Below, one piece after another: positions 54,536-63,303 of a DNA stretch of 64,000 bases; the first letter of the stretch is position 1; each line of letters opens with the position of its first letter. The stretch spans positions 310,001 to 374,000 of the forward strand of contig NZ_FOVT01000001.1 of NCBI RefSeq assembly GCF_900115245.1, written 5' to 3'. This stretch comes from Mesorhizobium sp. NFR06 (lineage in GTDB: Bacteria; Pseudomonadota; Alphaproteobacteria; Rhizobiales; Rhizobiaceae). A program made the position numbers and the translations under genes. Under the pieces are notes generated by a model that was given only the letters and a program-made list of their open reading frames with translations, did no database searches and was not told where the DNA came from.

Positions 54536-55750
54536 ATGGCGGTCCAGGATGGCTCCTATGAAAGGCTGCGTGCCGCCGGCTGCGGCGACGAGGTCGCCTA
54601 CGTCCAGGCCTGCCTGAGGCTGTTTTTCGCGCCGGGCGCCGACACCATCGCAAGACCGGCCGATATGCCCGCGCCGACGATCTCGGCGGCCAATGTCGCC
54701 GACATCGCCAGGCTGAACAAGGTCGCCGTCTTCCTGCTCAAGGCGCTGATGCGTGCGCCGTCCGGCGCGGCGCCTCCGGGGTTGCTCGGCTGGCTCGACG
54801 GCTACCGCCGGCGCACCATGTCGATGAATGCCGCCTGCATTGGCGATTCGATGGCCATCGATCGCGTGCTGCGCGACAGAGGGATCGATTTCGTCTTCCT
54901 CAAGGGCCCGCTCCAGCAGCATCGGCTCTATGGCGACCACTTCATGAAGCCGTCCGGCGATGTCGACATCCTGGTTTCGCCGGCCCGCTTCGGCCAAGCC
55001 CGCGAGGCGTTGCGCGCGATCGGCTACGAGGTTGCCGGCAAATCCCGTTCGATCTGGTGGGTGCGCTTCCTCGGCGAGCAGCACATGGTTCGCGAAGATG
55101 GCGCGCGGGCGTCGACGGTCGACCTCCACCACCGGCTGCAGCAGCCCGGTTCGCCGAGCCCGCGCGACACCGACGGCTTCCTGCGCCGCAAGCGCGAAGT
55201 CGAAGTGGCCGGCGCCGCGATGCCCGTCATCTCGGCGGCCGACACCCTGCTCTTGTCCTCGATCAGCGTCGCCAAGGCCTTCTTCAACCGTGAGCCTTGC
55301 GCCGGCTATGTCTGCGACGTCAGGGCCAGCGCCAGCCGCCTGAGCGAAGCCGAGCAGCAAACGGTGCTCGATCACGCCGCCGAGCAGGGTTTGGCGGACA
55401 CGTTGCTCCTCGGCCTGCGCGCGGCCGATGTGCTGCTTGGCGCCGCCGGCACGCTGCTTTCAGATCGTGCCACCCGCATTCTGGCGCGCATCGACAATGC
55501 CGATCTCTTCCACATGGTGATGGCGCCATGGCTTGCCTCGCTGCGCTGGCCGCAACGTCGGCTTGTGTTGTGGGAACTCTGCGGCCGAGAGCCTGTCCGT
55601 TACCTGGCCGAGGCCGGCTGGGCCGCCTCCGCCGACCTCAGCCGGCGCATCTTCGAGCGGCCGGTGCTTGTCGAGCCGGGGCGGCGCGAGACAATCAAAA
55701 TCGTGGCGGGGCTGCCACTCATGCAAACGAAAGGTGAGCCATGCCAGTGA
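54536..55750 (+). CDS. nucleotidyltransferase family protein of the lasso cluster (PF14907 type)
   Basis: 404 residues from ATG 54536 (MAVQDGSYERLRAAG); the open frame extends upstream into the AT-rich region without a good start. The nucleotidyltransferase core is DFVFLKGPLQQHRLYGDHFMKPSGDVDILVSP (Gly-x-Asp-x-Asp). The rest is mainly helical. Genes of this type accompany HPr-like kinases in paeninodin- and pseudomycoidin-type lasso clusters, where they are thought to act on the phosphorylated C-terminus. It is divergent from the precursor operon and overlaps the glycosyltransferase start by ten bases. Confidence 0.85.
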   Translation: MAVQDGSYERLRAAGCGDEVAYVQACLRLFFAPGADTIARPADMPAPTISAANVADIARLNKVAVFLLKALMRAPSGAAPPGLLGWLDGYRRRTMSMNAACIGDSMAIDRVLRDRGIDFVFLKGPLQQHRLYGDHFMKPSGDVDILVSPARFGQAREALRAIGYEVAGKSRSIWWVRFLGEQHMVREDGARASTVDLHHRLQQPGSPSPRDTDGFLRRKREVEVAGAAMPVISAADTLLLSSISVAKAFFNREPCAGYVCDVRASASRLSEAEQQTVLDHAAEQGLADTLLLGLRAADVLLGAAGTLLSDRATRILARIDNADLFHMVMAPWLASLRWPQRRLVLWELCGREPVRYLAEAGWAASADLSRRIFERPVLVEPGRRETIKIVAGLPLMQTKGEPCQ

Positions 55751-56826
55751 CGACGCCCATGACGGGCCGCGGGGTCTGCGTCATCATCGCGGCGCGCAAT
55801 GCGGCGGCGACGATTCCCGTCGCCATCGCTTCGGCGCTGCGCGAAGCCGAGGTCGCCGAAGTAGTCGTGGTCGACGACGCCTCCACCGACAACACCCGGG
55901 ACGCGGCGCGCGCCGCTGATGACGGCAGCGGCCGGCTTGCCGTCATCCGCCTCGACGTCAATCGCGGTCCTTCTTCCGCCCGCAACCTCGCCATCCACGC
56001 CTCCAGGGCGCCCTTCATCAGCATTCTCGACGCCGACGATTTCTTTCTCGAAGGCCGCTTTCGCCGGCTTTTCGCAAGCACCGACTGGGATTTCGCCGCC
56101 GACAACATCATGCTCATTCGCGATGATGCCGCGACCGACCTCGACAAGGTCGCCGCGCCGCCCTTCGCGGCCGACCCGGAATTTCTCGATTTTGAGCGGT
56201 TCATCGACGGCAACATCTCGCGCCGCCGCGTCCGGCGCGGCGAGCTCGGTTTCCTCAAGCCGGTGATCAGCCGGGCTTTCCTCGATCGGCACGGGCTGAC
56301 TTACGATGAAAACCTGCGCCTTGGCGAAGATTACGAGCTCTACGCGCGCGCCGTCGCCTGCGGGGCGCGGTTCAAGGTCATCAAGTCCTGCGGCTATGGC
56401 GCGATCGTGCGCGCCGATTCGCTCAGCGGTCGCCACAGGACGCAGGATCTGAAGCGCCTTGCCGATGCCGATCTGGCGCTGCTTCAGCTCGACAACCTTC
56501 CGGAGCGCTCCAAGGCTGCGTTGCGGCGCCACGAGCGCCATGTCCGCGACAAATACCGGCTGCGCAATTTCCTCGACGTGAAAGCCGAGCGTGGCCTGGC
56601 TTCGGCCGCGGCTTACGCCTTCGCCAGCCAGTCGAACCTGATCCCGATCGTGCGCGGTGTCGCCACGGACAAACTCGACGCGCTGTTCCGCCGCACCGGG
56701 ATTGCTGCAGAGCAGCAAATGCCGCCGATGCGCTTCCTGATGGCGGCAAGAACGAGTGATTCCCCATCATCCCGAAAGCCGCCGACCCTCAAAAAATCCG
56801 CATTCGAAAACAATGATGTTGCCTAG
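55741..56826 (+). CDS. family 2 glycosyltransferase, coupled to the nucleotidyltransferase
   Basis: 361 residues. The GT-A core reads CVIIAARNAAATIPVAIASAL, VVVVDDASTDNT, RGPSSARNLAI and the DxD-like ILDADDFF, followed by LGEDYELYARAV. It transfers a sugar from a nucleotide donor at the cytoplasmic side. Overlap with the nucleotidyltransferase gene makes co-expression very likely, so its acceptor may be the modified lasso peptide or an exopolysaccharide intermediate. I cannot assign it to a named Exo enzyme. Confidence 0.88.
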   Translation: MPVTTPMTGRGVCVIIAARNAAATIPVAIASALREAEVAEVVVVDDASTDNTRDAARAADDGSGRLAVIRLDVNRGPSSARNLAIHASRAPFISILDADDFFLEGRFRRLFASTDWDFAADNIMLIRDDAATDLDKVAAPPFAADPEFLDFERFIDGNISRRRVRRGELGFLKPVISRAFLDRHGLTYDENLRLGEDYELYARAVACGARFKVIKSCGYGAIVRADSLSGRHRTQDLKRLADADLALLQLDNLPERSKAALRRHERHVRDKYRLRNFLDVKAERGLASAAAYAFASQSNLIPIVRGVATDKLDALFRRTGIAAEQQMPPMRFLMAARTSDSPSSRKPPTLKKSAFENNDVA

Positions 56827-56845
56827 TCGCTGCGGGAATGGCAGT

Positions 56846-56864
56846 CTATGTTGCAATGCAGCAA
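56846..56864. promoter_or_regulatory. recurrent TGTTGCAATGCAGCA motif
   Basis: CTATGTTGCAATGCA (56846-56860) matches CTATGCTGCAATGCA at 54088-54102 in 14 of 15 bases. It also shares TGTTGC-N2-TGCAGCA with the minus strand of 47441-47456 upstream of exoY. It is 19-37 bases before the next gene. Possible binding site of a shared regulator. Confidence 0.4.
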
Positions 56865-56882
56865 TTTCGAAAGGCCGATAGG

Positions 56883-57275
56883 ATGGCTTCGATTTTTGGC
56901 TTCAGATCCAGGGATCCGGTTCGCGACCGGCAGACCGATCTCCAGCGTTTCGACCGGCTGGCGAAGCTGTTCGACCAGATCGCGGCCGAGATCGAGGCGG
57001 AGAAAGCCGGACTGGAGGGTCGTTACAAGTCGACGGCTGCCAACGCGGCCTTTCTCGTCGAGGCGATGGAGAATGGTTCGGCATCGACCAGCAAGGGATC
57101 GGATGTCAGCGCCATGACCAACTCTATTCTGAATTGCGAGCGGCGCATTTCCGAGCTCGCGCGCCAGAAAGGTCTGATGAAGGAACTGCGTCATTCGCTC
57201 GACGCGATTGTCGAGGATGGTGCCGATCGGTCTGCTTCGCAGTCCGCAGCAAGGGCAATTCCAGGAAAACTGTGA
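56883..57275 (+). CDS. hypothetical coiled-coil protein
   Basis: 130 residues from ATG 56883 (MASIFGFRSRDPVRDRQTDL), with AAGG eight bases upstream; ATGs at 56838 and 56856 are in frame. The sequence is almost wholly helical with heptads (DRLAKLFDQIAAEIEAEKAGLEG and NCERRISELARQKGLMKELRHSL). There is no signal peptide or membrane segment. Family not recognised. It lies between a glycosyltransferase and the ExoK-type glycanase gene. Confidence 0.65.
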   Translation: MASIFGFRSRDPVRDRQTDLQRFDRLAKLFDQIAAEIEAEKAGLEGRYKSTAANAAFLVEAMENGSASTSKGSDVSAMTNSILNCERRISELARQKGLMKELRHSLDAIVEDGADRSASQSAARAIPGKL

Positions 57276-57482
57276 AACGTTTTTCCGTCCGGAATTGCGT
57301 CGAAACGAGGAGATGGAGCGGTTCGCGTTTCCGTGAAACGCTCTAGAGGCTGACGGCGCCTGAAGGGGCCGTCATCGGTACGAGACATTAGAGGAGTTCA
57401 AAGGGCGGAAGATCACAGGCGGCTCGCTCATGCGAACCGAGGATGACTTTGGGTTGGGCGGACAACACAAGGTGAGTTTGTT

Positions 57483-58367
57483 ATGAATGTAGATCCGAAC
57501 AACACCTCCACCGTGGCGGCTTGCGCGATGTCGCAGGTGCCATGGAACGGATTGGCCGGCCCGCGGCTCGGCGTCATCGGCGCCCTGCTTGCGATCGCGG
57601 CAACTGTTGCGGCGAGCTTGCACCCGGCGCACGCGCAAGGGGTGCAACAAGAAATCCAAAGCGCGCCGTCATTCGTCGACAATTTCTCGAATTTCGACCG
57701 TTCCCGCTGGTTCGTCTCGGACGGTTGGACCAATGGCGCCCATCAAAACTGCACCTGGTCGAAAGATCTTGTCCGGCTTTCCGATGGCGTGCTTTCGCTC
57801 GGCTTTGAAAAACGCAAGCTGAAGGACCGCGAGTTCGCCTGCGCCGAGATCCAGACCAAGCAACGCTACGGCTACGGCGTCTACGAGGCGCGCATGAAGA
57901 CCGGTACCGGCTCCGGCCTCAACGCCGCCTTCTTCTCCTATATCGGCCCGCAGGACAAACAGCCCTGGGACGAGGTCGACTTCGAGGTCCTTACCAAGGA
58001 CCCGTCGAAAGTGCAGGTCAACAGCTACATCCAGGGCAAGCCGAAGAACGGCAAGCTGGTCGACGTCGAGGGCGGCGCCGACAAGGGTTTCAACGACTAT
58101 GGCTTCGTCTGGGAGAAGGACCGGCTGCGTTGGTACATCAACGGCAAGCTCGTCCATGAAGTGACCAACCCTGACGAACTGCCGACGCATTCGCAGAAAA
58201 TCTTTTTCAGCCTCTGGGGTAGCGACAAGCTGACCAACTGGATGGGCGCCTTCGTCGACCCCGGCAGCAAGGTGACCATGGAAGTCAAGCGCGTCGCTTT
58301 CACCGCTTTGGGCCAGCCATGCCAGTTCCCGGAATCGCTGGCATGCAGCATAAGTAACAGCAACTAG
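57483..58367 (+). CDS. exoK: glycoside hydrolase family 16 endo-beta-glycanase (ExoK-like)
   Basis: 294 residues. A long signal sequence (hydrophobic part about residues 28-46) ends AHAQ. The GH16 catalytic motif ExDxE is intact as DEVDFEVL (Glu164, Asp166, Glu168) after RYGYGVYEARMKTGTGSGLNAAFFSYIG, with a Trp-rich cleft (YGFVWEKDRLRWYINGKLVHEV). Rhizobial ExoK cuts nascent succinoglycan to release lower-mass forms. AAGGTGAG six bases before the ATG supports the start. The 207-base gap upstream contains a GAAACG-rich imperfect repeat at about 57310-57345. Confidence 0.92.
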   Translation: MNVDPNNTSTVAACAMSQVPWNGLAGPRLGVIGALLAIAATVAASLHPAHAQGVQQEIQSAPSFVDNFSNFDRSRWFVSDGWTNGAHQNCTWSKDLVRLSDGVLSLGFEKRKLKDREFACAEIQTKQRYGYGVYEARMKTGTGSGLNAAFFSYIGPQDKQPWDEVDFEVLTKDPSKVQVNSYIQGKPKNGKLVDVEGGADKGFNDYGFVWEKDRLRWYINGKLVHEVTNPDELPTHSQKIFFSLWGSDKLTNWMGAFVDPGSKVTMEVKRVAFTALGQPCQFPESLACSISNSN

Positions 58368-58370
58368 AGG

Positions 58371-58456
58371 ATGATCCCGAAGCGAAGCTTCCGTCAGCGA
58401 AAAGTGGGTGCCGGTTCTTGCCTCGCTGACCCGCGGTTCGGATAAGATCATGCTCT
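58371..58456. repeat. Rhizobiales intergenic repeat, interrupted copy
   Basis: GATGATCCCGAA (58371-58382) and TTCGGATAAGATCATGC (58437-58453) with an AAGTGGG-N-GCCGGTT centre form the well-known dispersed palindrome of this order. About 20 extra bases are inserted after the left arm, with a matching CAGCGA/TCGCTG insertion before the right arm. Non-coding. Confidence 0.65.
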
Positions 58457-58493
58457 AACGAATACCCGGGGTTGCCTGGGGGACATCTGAACC

Positions 58494-58522
58494 GGCCGGG
58501 CCACTTTTGTGGCCCGGCCTTT
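58494..58522 (+). terminator. hairpin downstream of the ExoK-like gene
   Basis: GGCCGGGCCAC and GTGGCCCGGCC form a perfect 11-bp stem with a TTTT loop, followed by TTTG. It is a probable terminator between the glycanase gene and the UDP-glucose dehydrogenase gene. Confidence 0.75.
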
Positions 58523-58538
58523 GACAGGAACAGACCGA

Positions 58539-59870
58539 ATGAATTTGACCGTGTTTGGGATTGGCTATGTCGGTCTCGTCCAGGCCGCTGTGCTTGCCGA
58601 GGTCGGCCACGAGGTGGTTTGCGTCGATATCGACGAGAAGAAGGTGGAGCGGCTCAACCAGGGCTTGATCCCGATTTTCGAGCCCGGCCTGGAAAGCCTC
58701 GTCCGGGAAAACCATGCGGCAGGGCGCATCCGTTTCACCACCGACGCGGCCGCGGCGGTCAAGCATGGCCAGATCCAGATGATCGCGGTCGGCACGCCGC
58801 CCGACGAGGACGGCTCCGCCGACCTGAAATACGTGCTCGCCGTCGCCGAAGCCATCGGCCGCGAGATGGACGCGCCGAAGATCGTGGTCGGCAAGTCGAC
58901 TGTGCCGGTCGGCACCTGCGAGAAGATCAAGGCCAGGATCGCCGAGACGTTGAAGGCGCGCGGTCGCGAGGATCTGCGCTTCGACGTCGCCTCAAATCCC
59001 GAGTTCCTCAAGGAGGGCTCGGCGGTCGCCGATTGCATGAAGCCGGACCGCATCATCGTCGGCACGTCCAGCGAGGACACCGAGATGGTGATGCGCGAGC
59101 TCTACGCGCCGTTCAACCGCAACCACGAGAAGATGATCGTGATGGACGTGCGCAGCGCCGAATTCACCAAATACGCCGCCAACTGCATGCTGGCGACCAA
59201 GATCAGCTTCATGAACGAGATGGCCAATCTCGCCGAGCAATTGGGCGCCGACATCGAGGAAGTGCGCAAGGGCATCGGCAGCGATCCGCGCATCGGCTAT
59301 CACTTCATCTATCCCGGCCTTGGTTATGGCGGATCGTGCTTCCCCAAGGACGTGCGCGCCCTGATCAAAACCGCGGAAAGCATCAAGTTCGACGCCAAGT
59401 TGCTGCGCGCCGTCGAGGAGCGCAACAACGCCCAGAAGTCGATCCTGTTCGACAAGGTCAGCCACTATTTCAAGGGCGCGCTCAAGGGCAAGACCTTCGC
59501 CGTCTGGGGGCTCGCCTTCAAGCCCAACACCGACGACATGCGCGAGGCGCCGTCGCGCACGCTGATGGAAGCGCTATGGGCGGCCGGCGCCAAGGTGCAG
59601 GCCTACGATCCCGAGGCGATGCAGGAGTGCCAGGCCATTTACGGCCTGCGCGAAGACCTGCTGCTCTGCGGCACCAAGGAGGCAGCCCTGCGCGGTGCCG
59701 AGTCGCTTCTGATCTGCACCGAATGGAAGAGCTTCCGCGCGCCTTCTTTCGATGCGCTCAAGGATGCGCTGAGCACGCCGGTCATCTTCGACGGTCGCAA
59801 CCTCTACGATCCGAAGGTGATCGCGCGCTACGGCATCGAATATTTCTCGATCGGCAGGATGGCGGGGTGA
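58539..59870 (+). CDS. UDP-glucose 6-dehydrogenase
   Basis: 443 residues from ATG 58539, with AGGAA upstream. NAD site GIGYVG (residues 7-12), [20 protein letters not shown], Lys211 in [16 protein letters not shown] and the catalytic Cys267 in [11 protein letters not shown] are all present, with [15 protein letters not shown] in the UDP-binding C-terminal domain. It oxidises UDP-glucose to UDP-glucuronate (GDP-mannose is the alternative for the superfamily). It provides uronic acid precursors for acidic exopolysaccharide, which fits its neighbours. Confidence 0.94.
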   Translation: MNLTVFGIGYVGLVQAAVLAEVGHEVVCVDIDEKKVERLNQGLIPIFEPGLESLVRENHAAGRIRFTTDAAAAVKHGQIQMIAVGTPPDEDGSADLKYVLAVAEAIGREMDAPKIVVGKSTVPVGTCEKIKARIAETLKARGREDLRFDVASNPEFLKEGSAVADCMKPDRIIVGTSSEDTEMVMRELYAPFNRNHEKMIVMDVRSAEFTKYAANCMLATKISFMNEMANLAEQLGADIEEVRKGIGSDPRIGYHFIYPGLGYGGSCFPKDVRALIKTAESIKFDAKLLRAVEERNNAQKSILFDKVSHYFKGALKGKTFAVWGLAFKPNTDDMREAPSRTLMEALWAAGAKVQAYDPEAMQECQAIYGLREDLLLCGTKEAALRGAESLLICTEWKSFRAPSFDALKDALSTPVIFDGRNLYDPKVIARYGIEYFSIGRMAG

Positions 59871-59963
59871 CGACGGCCGATTTTCTCGAGAAGAACTGCC
59901 GTCGCCGCGACCGACAACGGGGCCGACAATGACTATGCGCGTAGAGGAAGAGGGTTCGATCTG

Positions 59964-61412
59964 ATGGTGCTCGACGTTCGGCCCCAACAAATCGCCAACG
60001 AGCATTTCGATCTCGTCGTCATCGGATCCGGTTTCGGTTCGTCCTTCTTCCTGCACGAATTCCTGCAGCGGCGCAAAGCTCGCGTCCTGGTGCTCGAATG
60101 GGGCCGCCACAACACGCATGAGTGGCAGCTCAGCCAGAACGCCAACACCGACATCGACGACGAAAGCACCTATGAGACCGACAATGCCGACAAGCCGTGG
60201 AACTATACGATCGGTCTTGGCGGCGGCACCAATTGCTGGTTCGCGCAGACGCCGCGCTTCCATCCCAACGACTTCAAGCTGAAGAGCACCTATGGCGTCG
60301 GCAATGACTGGCCGATCGGCTATGACGAGCTCGAGACGTTCTACGGCGATGCCGAGGAGATCATGTCGATCTCGGGCGACCCCGACATGGCTCGTATGCT
60401 GCCGCGCTCGCGGCCTTTTCCGCAGCCGCCGCATCGCATGTCGACGCCCGACCGGATGATGAAGGCCGCGCAGCCGGATCAGCACTTCGTCATGCCGACC
60501 GCCCGGGCGCGCGTGGCGACCTCGCAGCGCGCCTCGTGCTGCGCCAACTTGCGCTGCTGGCTGTGTCCCGCCGACGCAAAGTTCACCGTCAACAACGGTT
60601 TGATGCATGTCTTCCAGCATCCGGATGTCTCGGTCTGCCTCGGGGCCGAGGTGCGCCGGTTCGATCATGTCGGCGGCGCGGTGCGCTCCGTCGTGTTCGT
60701 GCAGAACGACAAGGAATATTCGGTCAGCGGCGACCTCTTCATCCTCGGCGCCAACGCCATCCAGAGCCCGGCGATCATGCTGCGCTCTGGACTTGGCGGC
60801 GAGTTCGTCGGGCTCGGCCTGCACGAATCCTACGGCTGGAACTACGAGGCCTATCTCGGCGGCGTCGACAATTTCGACGGCAGCACGATCACCACCGGCC
60901 TGAATTTCGGCCTCTATGACGGGCCGCACCGGGCCGAGCATGCGGCGGCGCTCGTCTATTTCGAGAACCGCTGGCAGCACGGCATGCGCGCCGAGAAGGG
61001 GAGGCTGCGGCAGGTGCTGCCGCTGGTCATCGTCACCGAGAACCTGCTCGATCCGGAAAACCGCGTCATCCTCGACAAGGACGAGAACGCCTTCGTCACT
61101 TTCAAGGGCGCGTCGGACTACGCGACCAAAGGCATGGCGAAAGCGCTCGAAAGGCTGCCGGAGCTACTCAAGCCGCTGCCGGTCGAAGAGATCTTCGATC
61201 GCGGCATCAGGCCGACCGAATCGCACGTGCAGGGCACCCTGCGCATGGGCACCGGCCCGGCCGATTCCGTGGTCGACCGTGACATGATCCACCACCAGCT
61301 CAGGAACCTTGTCGTCGTCGGCACCAGCACTTATCCGAGCTGTTCCTGCGCCAATCCAAGCCTGACGGCGGCCGCCCTGTCCCTGCGGGCGGCGCGCCGG
61401 CTGACGGCGTGA
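59964..61412 (+). CDS. GMC family oxidoreductase (FAD-dependent sugar/alcohol dehydrogenase large subunit)
   Basis: 482 residues. The FAD-binding start is FDLVVIGSGFGSSFFLHEFLQRRKARVLVLEWG, with GLGGGTNCWFAQTPRF after it. The C-terminal active-site region SHVQGTLRMG...VVGTSTYPSCSCANPSLTAAALSLRAAR has the His/Asn pair. A Cys-rich insertion (SCCANLRCWLCPAD) recalls dehydrogenases that pass electrons onward. There is no signal peptide; the next gene encodes a Tat-targeted small subunit, so export as a hitchhiker complex is likely, as in fructose or gluconate dehydrogenases. No cytochrome subunit gene follows. Substrate unknown. Confidence 0.88.
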   Translation: MVLDVRPQQIANEHFDLVVIGSGFGSSFFLHEFLQRRKARVLVLEWGRHNTHEWQLSQNANTDIDDESTYETDNADKPWNYTIGLGGGTNCWFAQTPRFHPNDFKLKSTYGVGNDWPIGYDELETFYGDAEEIMSISGDPDMARMLPRSRPFPQPPHRMSTPDRMMKAAQPDQHFVMPTARARVATSQRASCCANLRCWLCPADAKFTVNNGLMHVFQHPDVSVCLGAEVRRFDHVGGAVRSVVFVQNDKEYSVSGDLFILGANAIQSPAIMLRSGLGGEFVGLGLHESYGWNYEAYLGGVDNFDGSTITTGLNFGLYDGPHRAEHAAALVYFENRWQHGMRAEKGRLRQVLPLVIVTENLLDPENRVILDKDENAFVTFKGASDYATKGMAKALERLPELLKPLPVEEIFDRGIRPTESHVQGTLRMGTGPADSVVDRDMIHHQLRNLVVVGTSTYPSCSCANPSLTAAALSLRAARRLTA

Positions 61413-61423
61413 GGGAGGGGCCG

Positions 61424-61867
61424 ATGAAGATCACGCGCCGCACAGCACTGGCCATCGTCGCCGGCGGGGTTGCCTCCACCGGCATCGCGGCCGCGGCCGT
61501 CTCGTCCTTCTCGGATGAGGACCTGGTTCGCGTCACGCTGGAAAAATATTTCGGTCCCCTCAACATGCGCATCGAGCACCTGCAGCAATTCGTGCTCGAA
61601 TTCCAGAACCGCAATCCCTGGATATTCCCCAGCGACAAGGTGGGGGACGTGGTGACGCTGGCGGAAACCGTCAAGCTCGGCAAGGCGCGCGAGCTGCTGC
61701 CCCAGGACAAGCGGCGCGACCTGCGCCATTTCGACCGCTGGGTCATCGCCGAGTTCCACATGCTGACCGATTATGCCTGGCGCAGCTCGCCCAACGATCC
61801 GATCCGCTTCACCGGCTGGCATCCATGCACCAATCCCTTCGCCAATTTGGAGCTGCAGGATGCATGA
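61424..61867 (+). CDS. Tat-signal small subunit for the GMC dehydrogenase (gluconate 2-dehydrogenase subunit 3-like)
   Basis: 147 residues from ATG 61424, with GGGAGGGG just upstream. The N-terminus MKITRRTALAIVAGGVASTG carries the twin-arginine motif and a hydrophobic stretch with Ala-rich cleavage region. The rest is a small helical domain ending in FTGWHPCTNPF. Size, signal and position 11 bases after a GMC gene match gamma-type subunits that carry the flavoprotein through the Tat system. Confidence 0.8.
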   Translation: MKITRRTALAIVAGGVASTGIAAAAVSSFSDEDLVRVTLEKYFGPLNMRIEHLQQFVLEFQNRNPWIFPSDKVGDVVTLAETVKLGKARELLPQDKRRDLRHFDRWVIAEFHMLTDYAWRSSPNDPIRFTGWHPCTNPFANLELQDA

Positions 61868-61981
61868 AGCATGCGCGACCGAAGGACGAACCGAGACAAT
61901 GGGCGATGCTCAGTCCAGCCATCGCCATGTTTGTGAAACCACGCCGGCAAGCGGCGCATCGGCAATAGTATGAGGTCACCA

Positions 61982-63202
61982 ATGGCTGCCCAGCGCAAAC
62001 CGACGGTCACCGTCATCGTCCCCACCTTCAACAGGGAGAAGTTCCTGCCCGAATCCATCGGCAGCCTGCTGCGGCAGACTGTGATGCCGGATCAGATTCT
62101 GATCGTCGACGACGGCTCGACGGACAATACCGGCGCCGTGGCGGCAACTTTCGCCGCGCCGGTGGAATATTACCGCAAGGAGAATGGCGGCAAGTCGACG
62201 GCGCTGAACTTCGCCCTGAAGCACTGCAAGGGGGATTTCGTCTGGATATTCGACGACGACGACGTCGCGCATCCGACGGCGCTCGAACGGTTTCTGGCTG
62301 CGTTCGCGCGGGAGCCGACAGCCGATTTCGCTTTCGGCGAATATGCGCGTTTCCGGCAGTCGGCCCAGATCGAGGACCAGAGTTACGAGACCGTCGCCTT
62401 CGGTCACGTCAACCAGGACAATTTCTTCCCGTCCCATCTCGAATATTGCCACGTCCATCAGCCGGGTCTGCTGGTGCGCCGCCAATGCTACGACGAAGTG
62501 GGCGGCTTCAACGAAAACCTGGTCCGGTCGCAGGACTACGAGATGATGCTGAGGCTTGCGCGGCGGTTCAAAGGCGTCAGGGTCGATGGCCTCATGTTCT
62601 TCCAGCGCCAGCATGACATGGTTCGCGGCAGCACCCAGGTCGTCATTTCCTATGCCAACAGGATAAAGGCCTGGGGCTCATACGACCGGGTGATCATGGA
62701 AGAAATCTACAAGTCGGTCGATCTGCATGAGTATCTCGATCGCTCGGAGCAGGCCTTGCCGAAGGCGGCCGATCTCGAGATGCAGGCACTGCTGCAGCGT
62801 TCGAGCATCATGGCCAGGAAGGGGCTCTGGCACCATGCGGCCGAAGATATCCGCCGCTACGCCATGCTTGCCGAACGAGCCGGAAAGACGTCCCTCAGCG
62901 ACAAGGAACGCGCCATCGTGCGGCGTACGTTCGAAGCCTACGACACGGGTTTGGCGACCGCCCCTGCCGACGAATTCGTCTCCGCGGTGAAGGCCTGGAA
63001 GCCGGGACCCCTCAAGACCGACATCGTCAGGGAATACATGCACTCCTTCCCGCATTACTTGGCGCGGGACTTGAAGGCGGGCAAGGTGATCCCGGCATCG
63101 AAGTTGTTGCGGGAGTACTCGACGCTGTCGCTTTCAGCCTCGGTCGGCCGCTTGTATCAGGCAATGACGTCGAAGCTTCCATCGGTGCGCGGTGCAAGCT
63201 GA
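61982..63202 (+). CDS. family 2 glycosyltransferase
   Basis: 406 residues from ATG 61982, with GAGG six bases upstream; ATG 61970 is in frame. The GT-A domain shows VTVIVPTFNREKFLPESIGSLLRQT, ILIVDDGSTDNT, KENGGKSTALNFALKHCKGDFVWIFDDDD (DxD) and the acceptor-side SQDYEMMLRLARRF. The C-terminal 180 residues are helical. It probably adds a sugar during exopolysaccharide assembly; the exact donor is unknown. Confidence 0.9.
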   Translation: MAAQRKPTVTVIVPTFNREKFLPESIGSLLRQTVMPDQILIVDDGSTDNTGAVAATFAAPVEYYRKENGGKSTALNFALKHCKGDFVWIFDDDDVAHPTALERFLAAFAREPTADFAFGEYARFRQSAQIEDQSYETVAFGHVNQDNFFPSHLEYCHVHQPGLLVRRQCYDEVGGFNENLVRSQDYEMMLRLARRFKGVRVDGLMFFQRQHDMVRGSTQVVISYANRIKAWGSYDRVIMEEIYKSVDLHEYLDRSEQALPKAADLEMQALLQRSSIMARKGLWHHAAEDIRRYAMLAERAGKTSLSDKERAIVRRTFEAYDTGLATAPADEFVSAVKAWKPGPLKTDIVREYMHSFPHYLARDLKAGKVIPASKLLREYSTLSLSASVGRLYQAMTSKLPSVRGAS

Positions 63203-63303
63203 TTGGGCGTGGGCGCTTCCGCAATTGAGCGCCGACGCCGGCGGACCGCCTGTGGGCGCAAATCGCGGATGCTCGTCCGGCGGGCCGAATTAGGAGCAGG
63301 ACA

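Noticed and set aside
59574..60980. 468-codon minus-strand frame opposite UDP-glucose dehydrogenase and the GMC gene
   Set aside because: Antisense shadow; spans two genes with intact plus-strand motifs.
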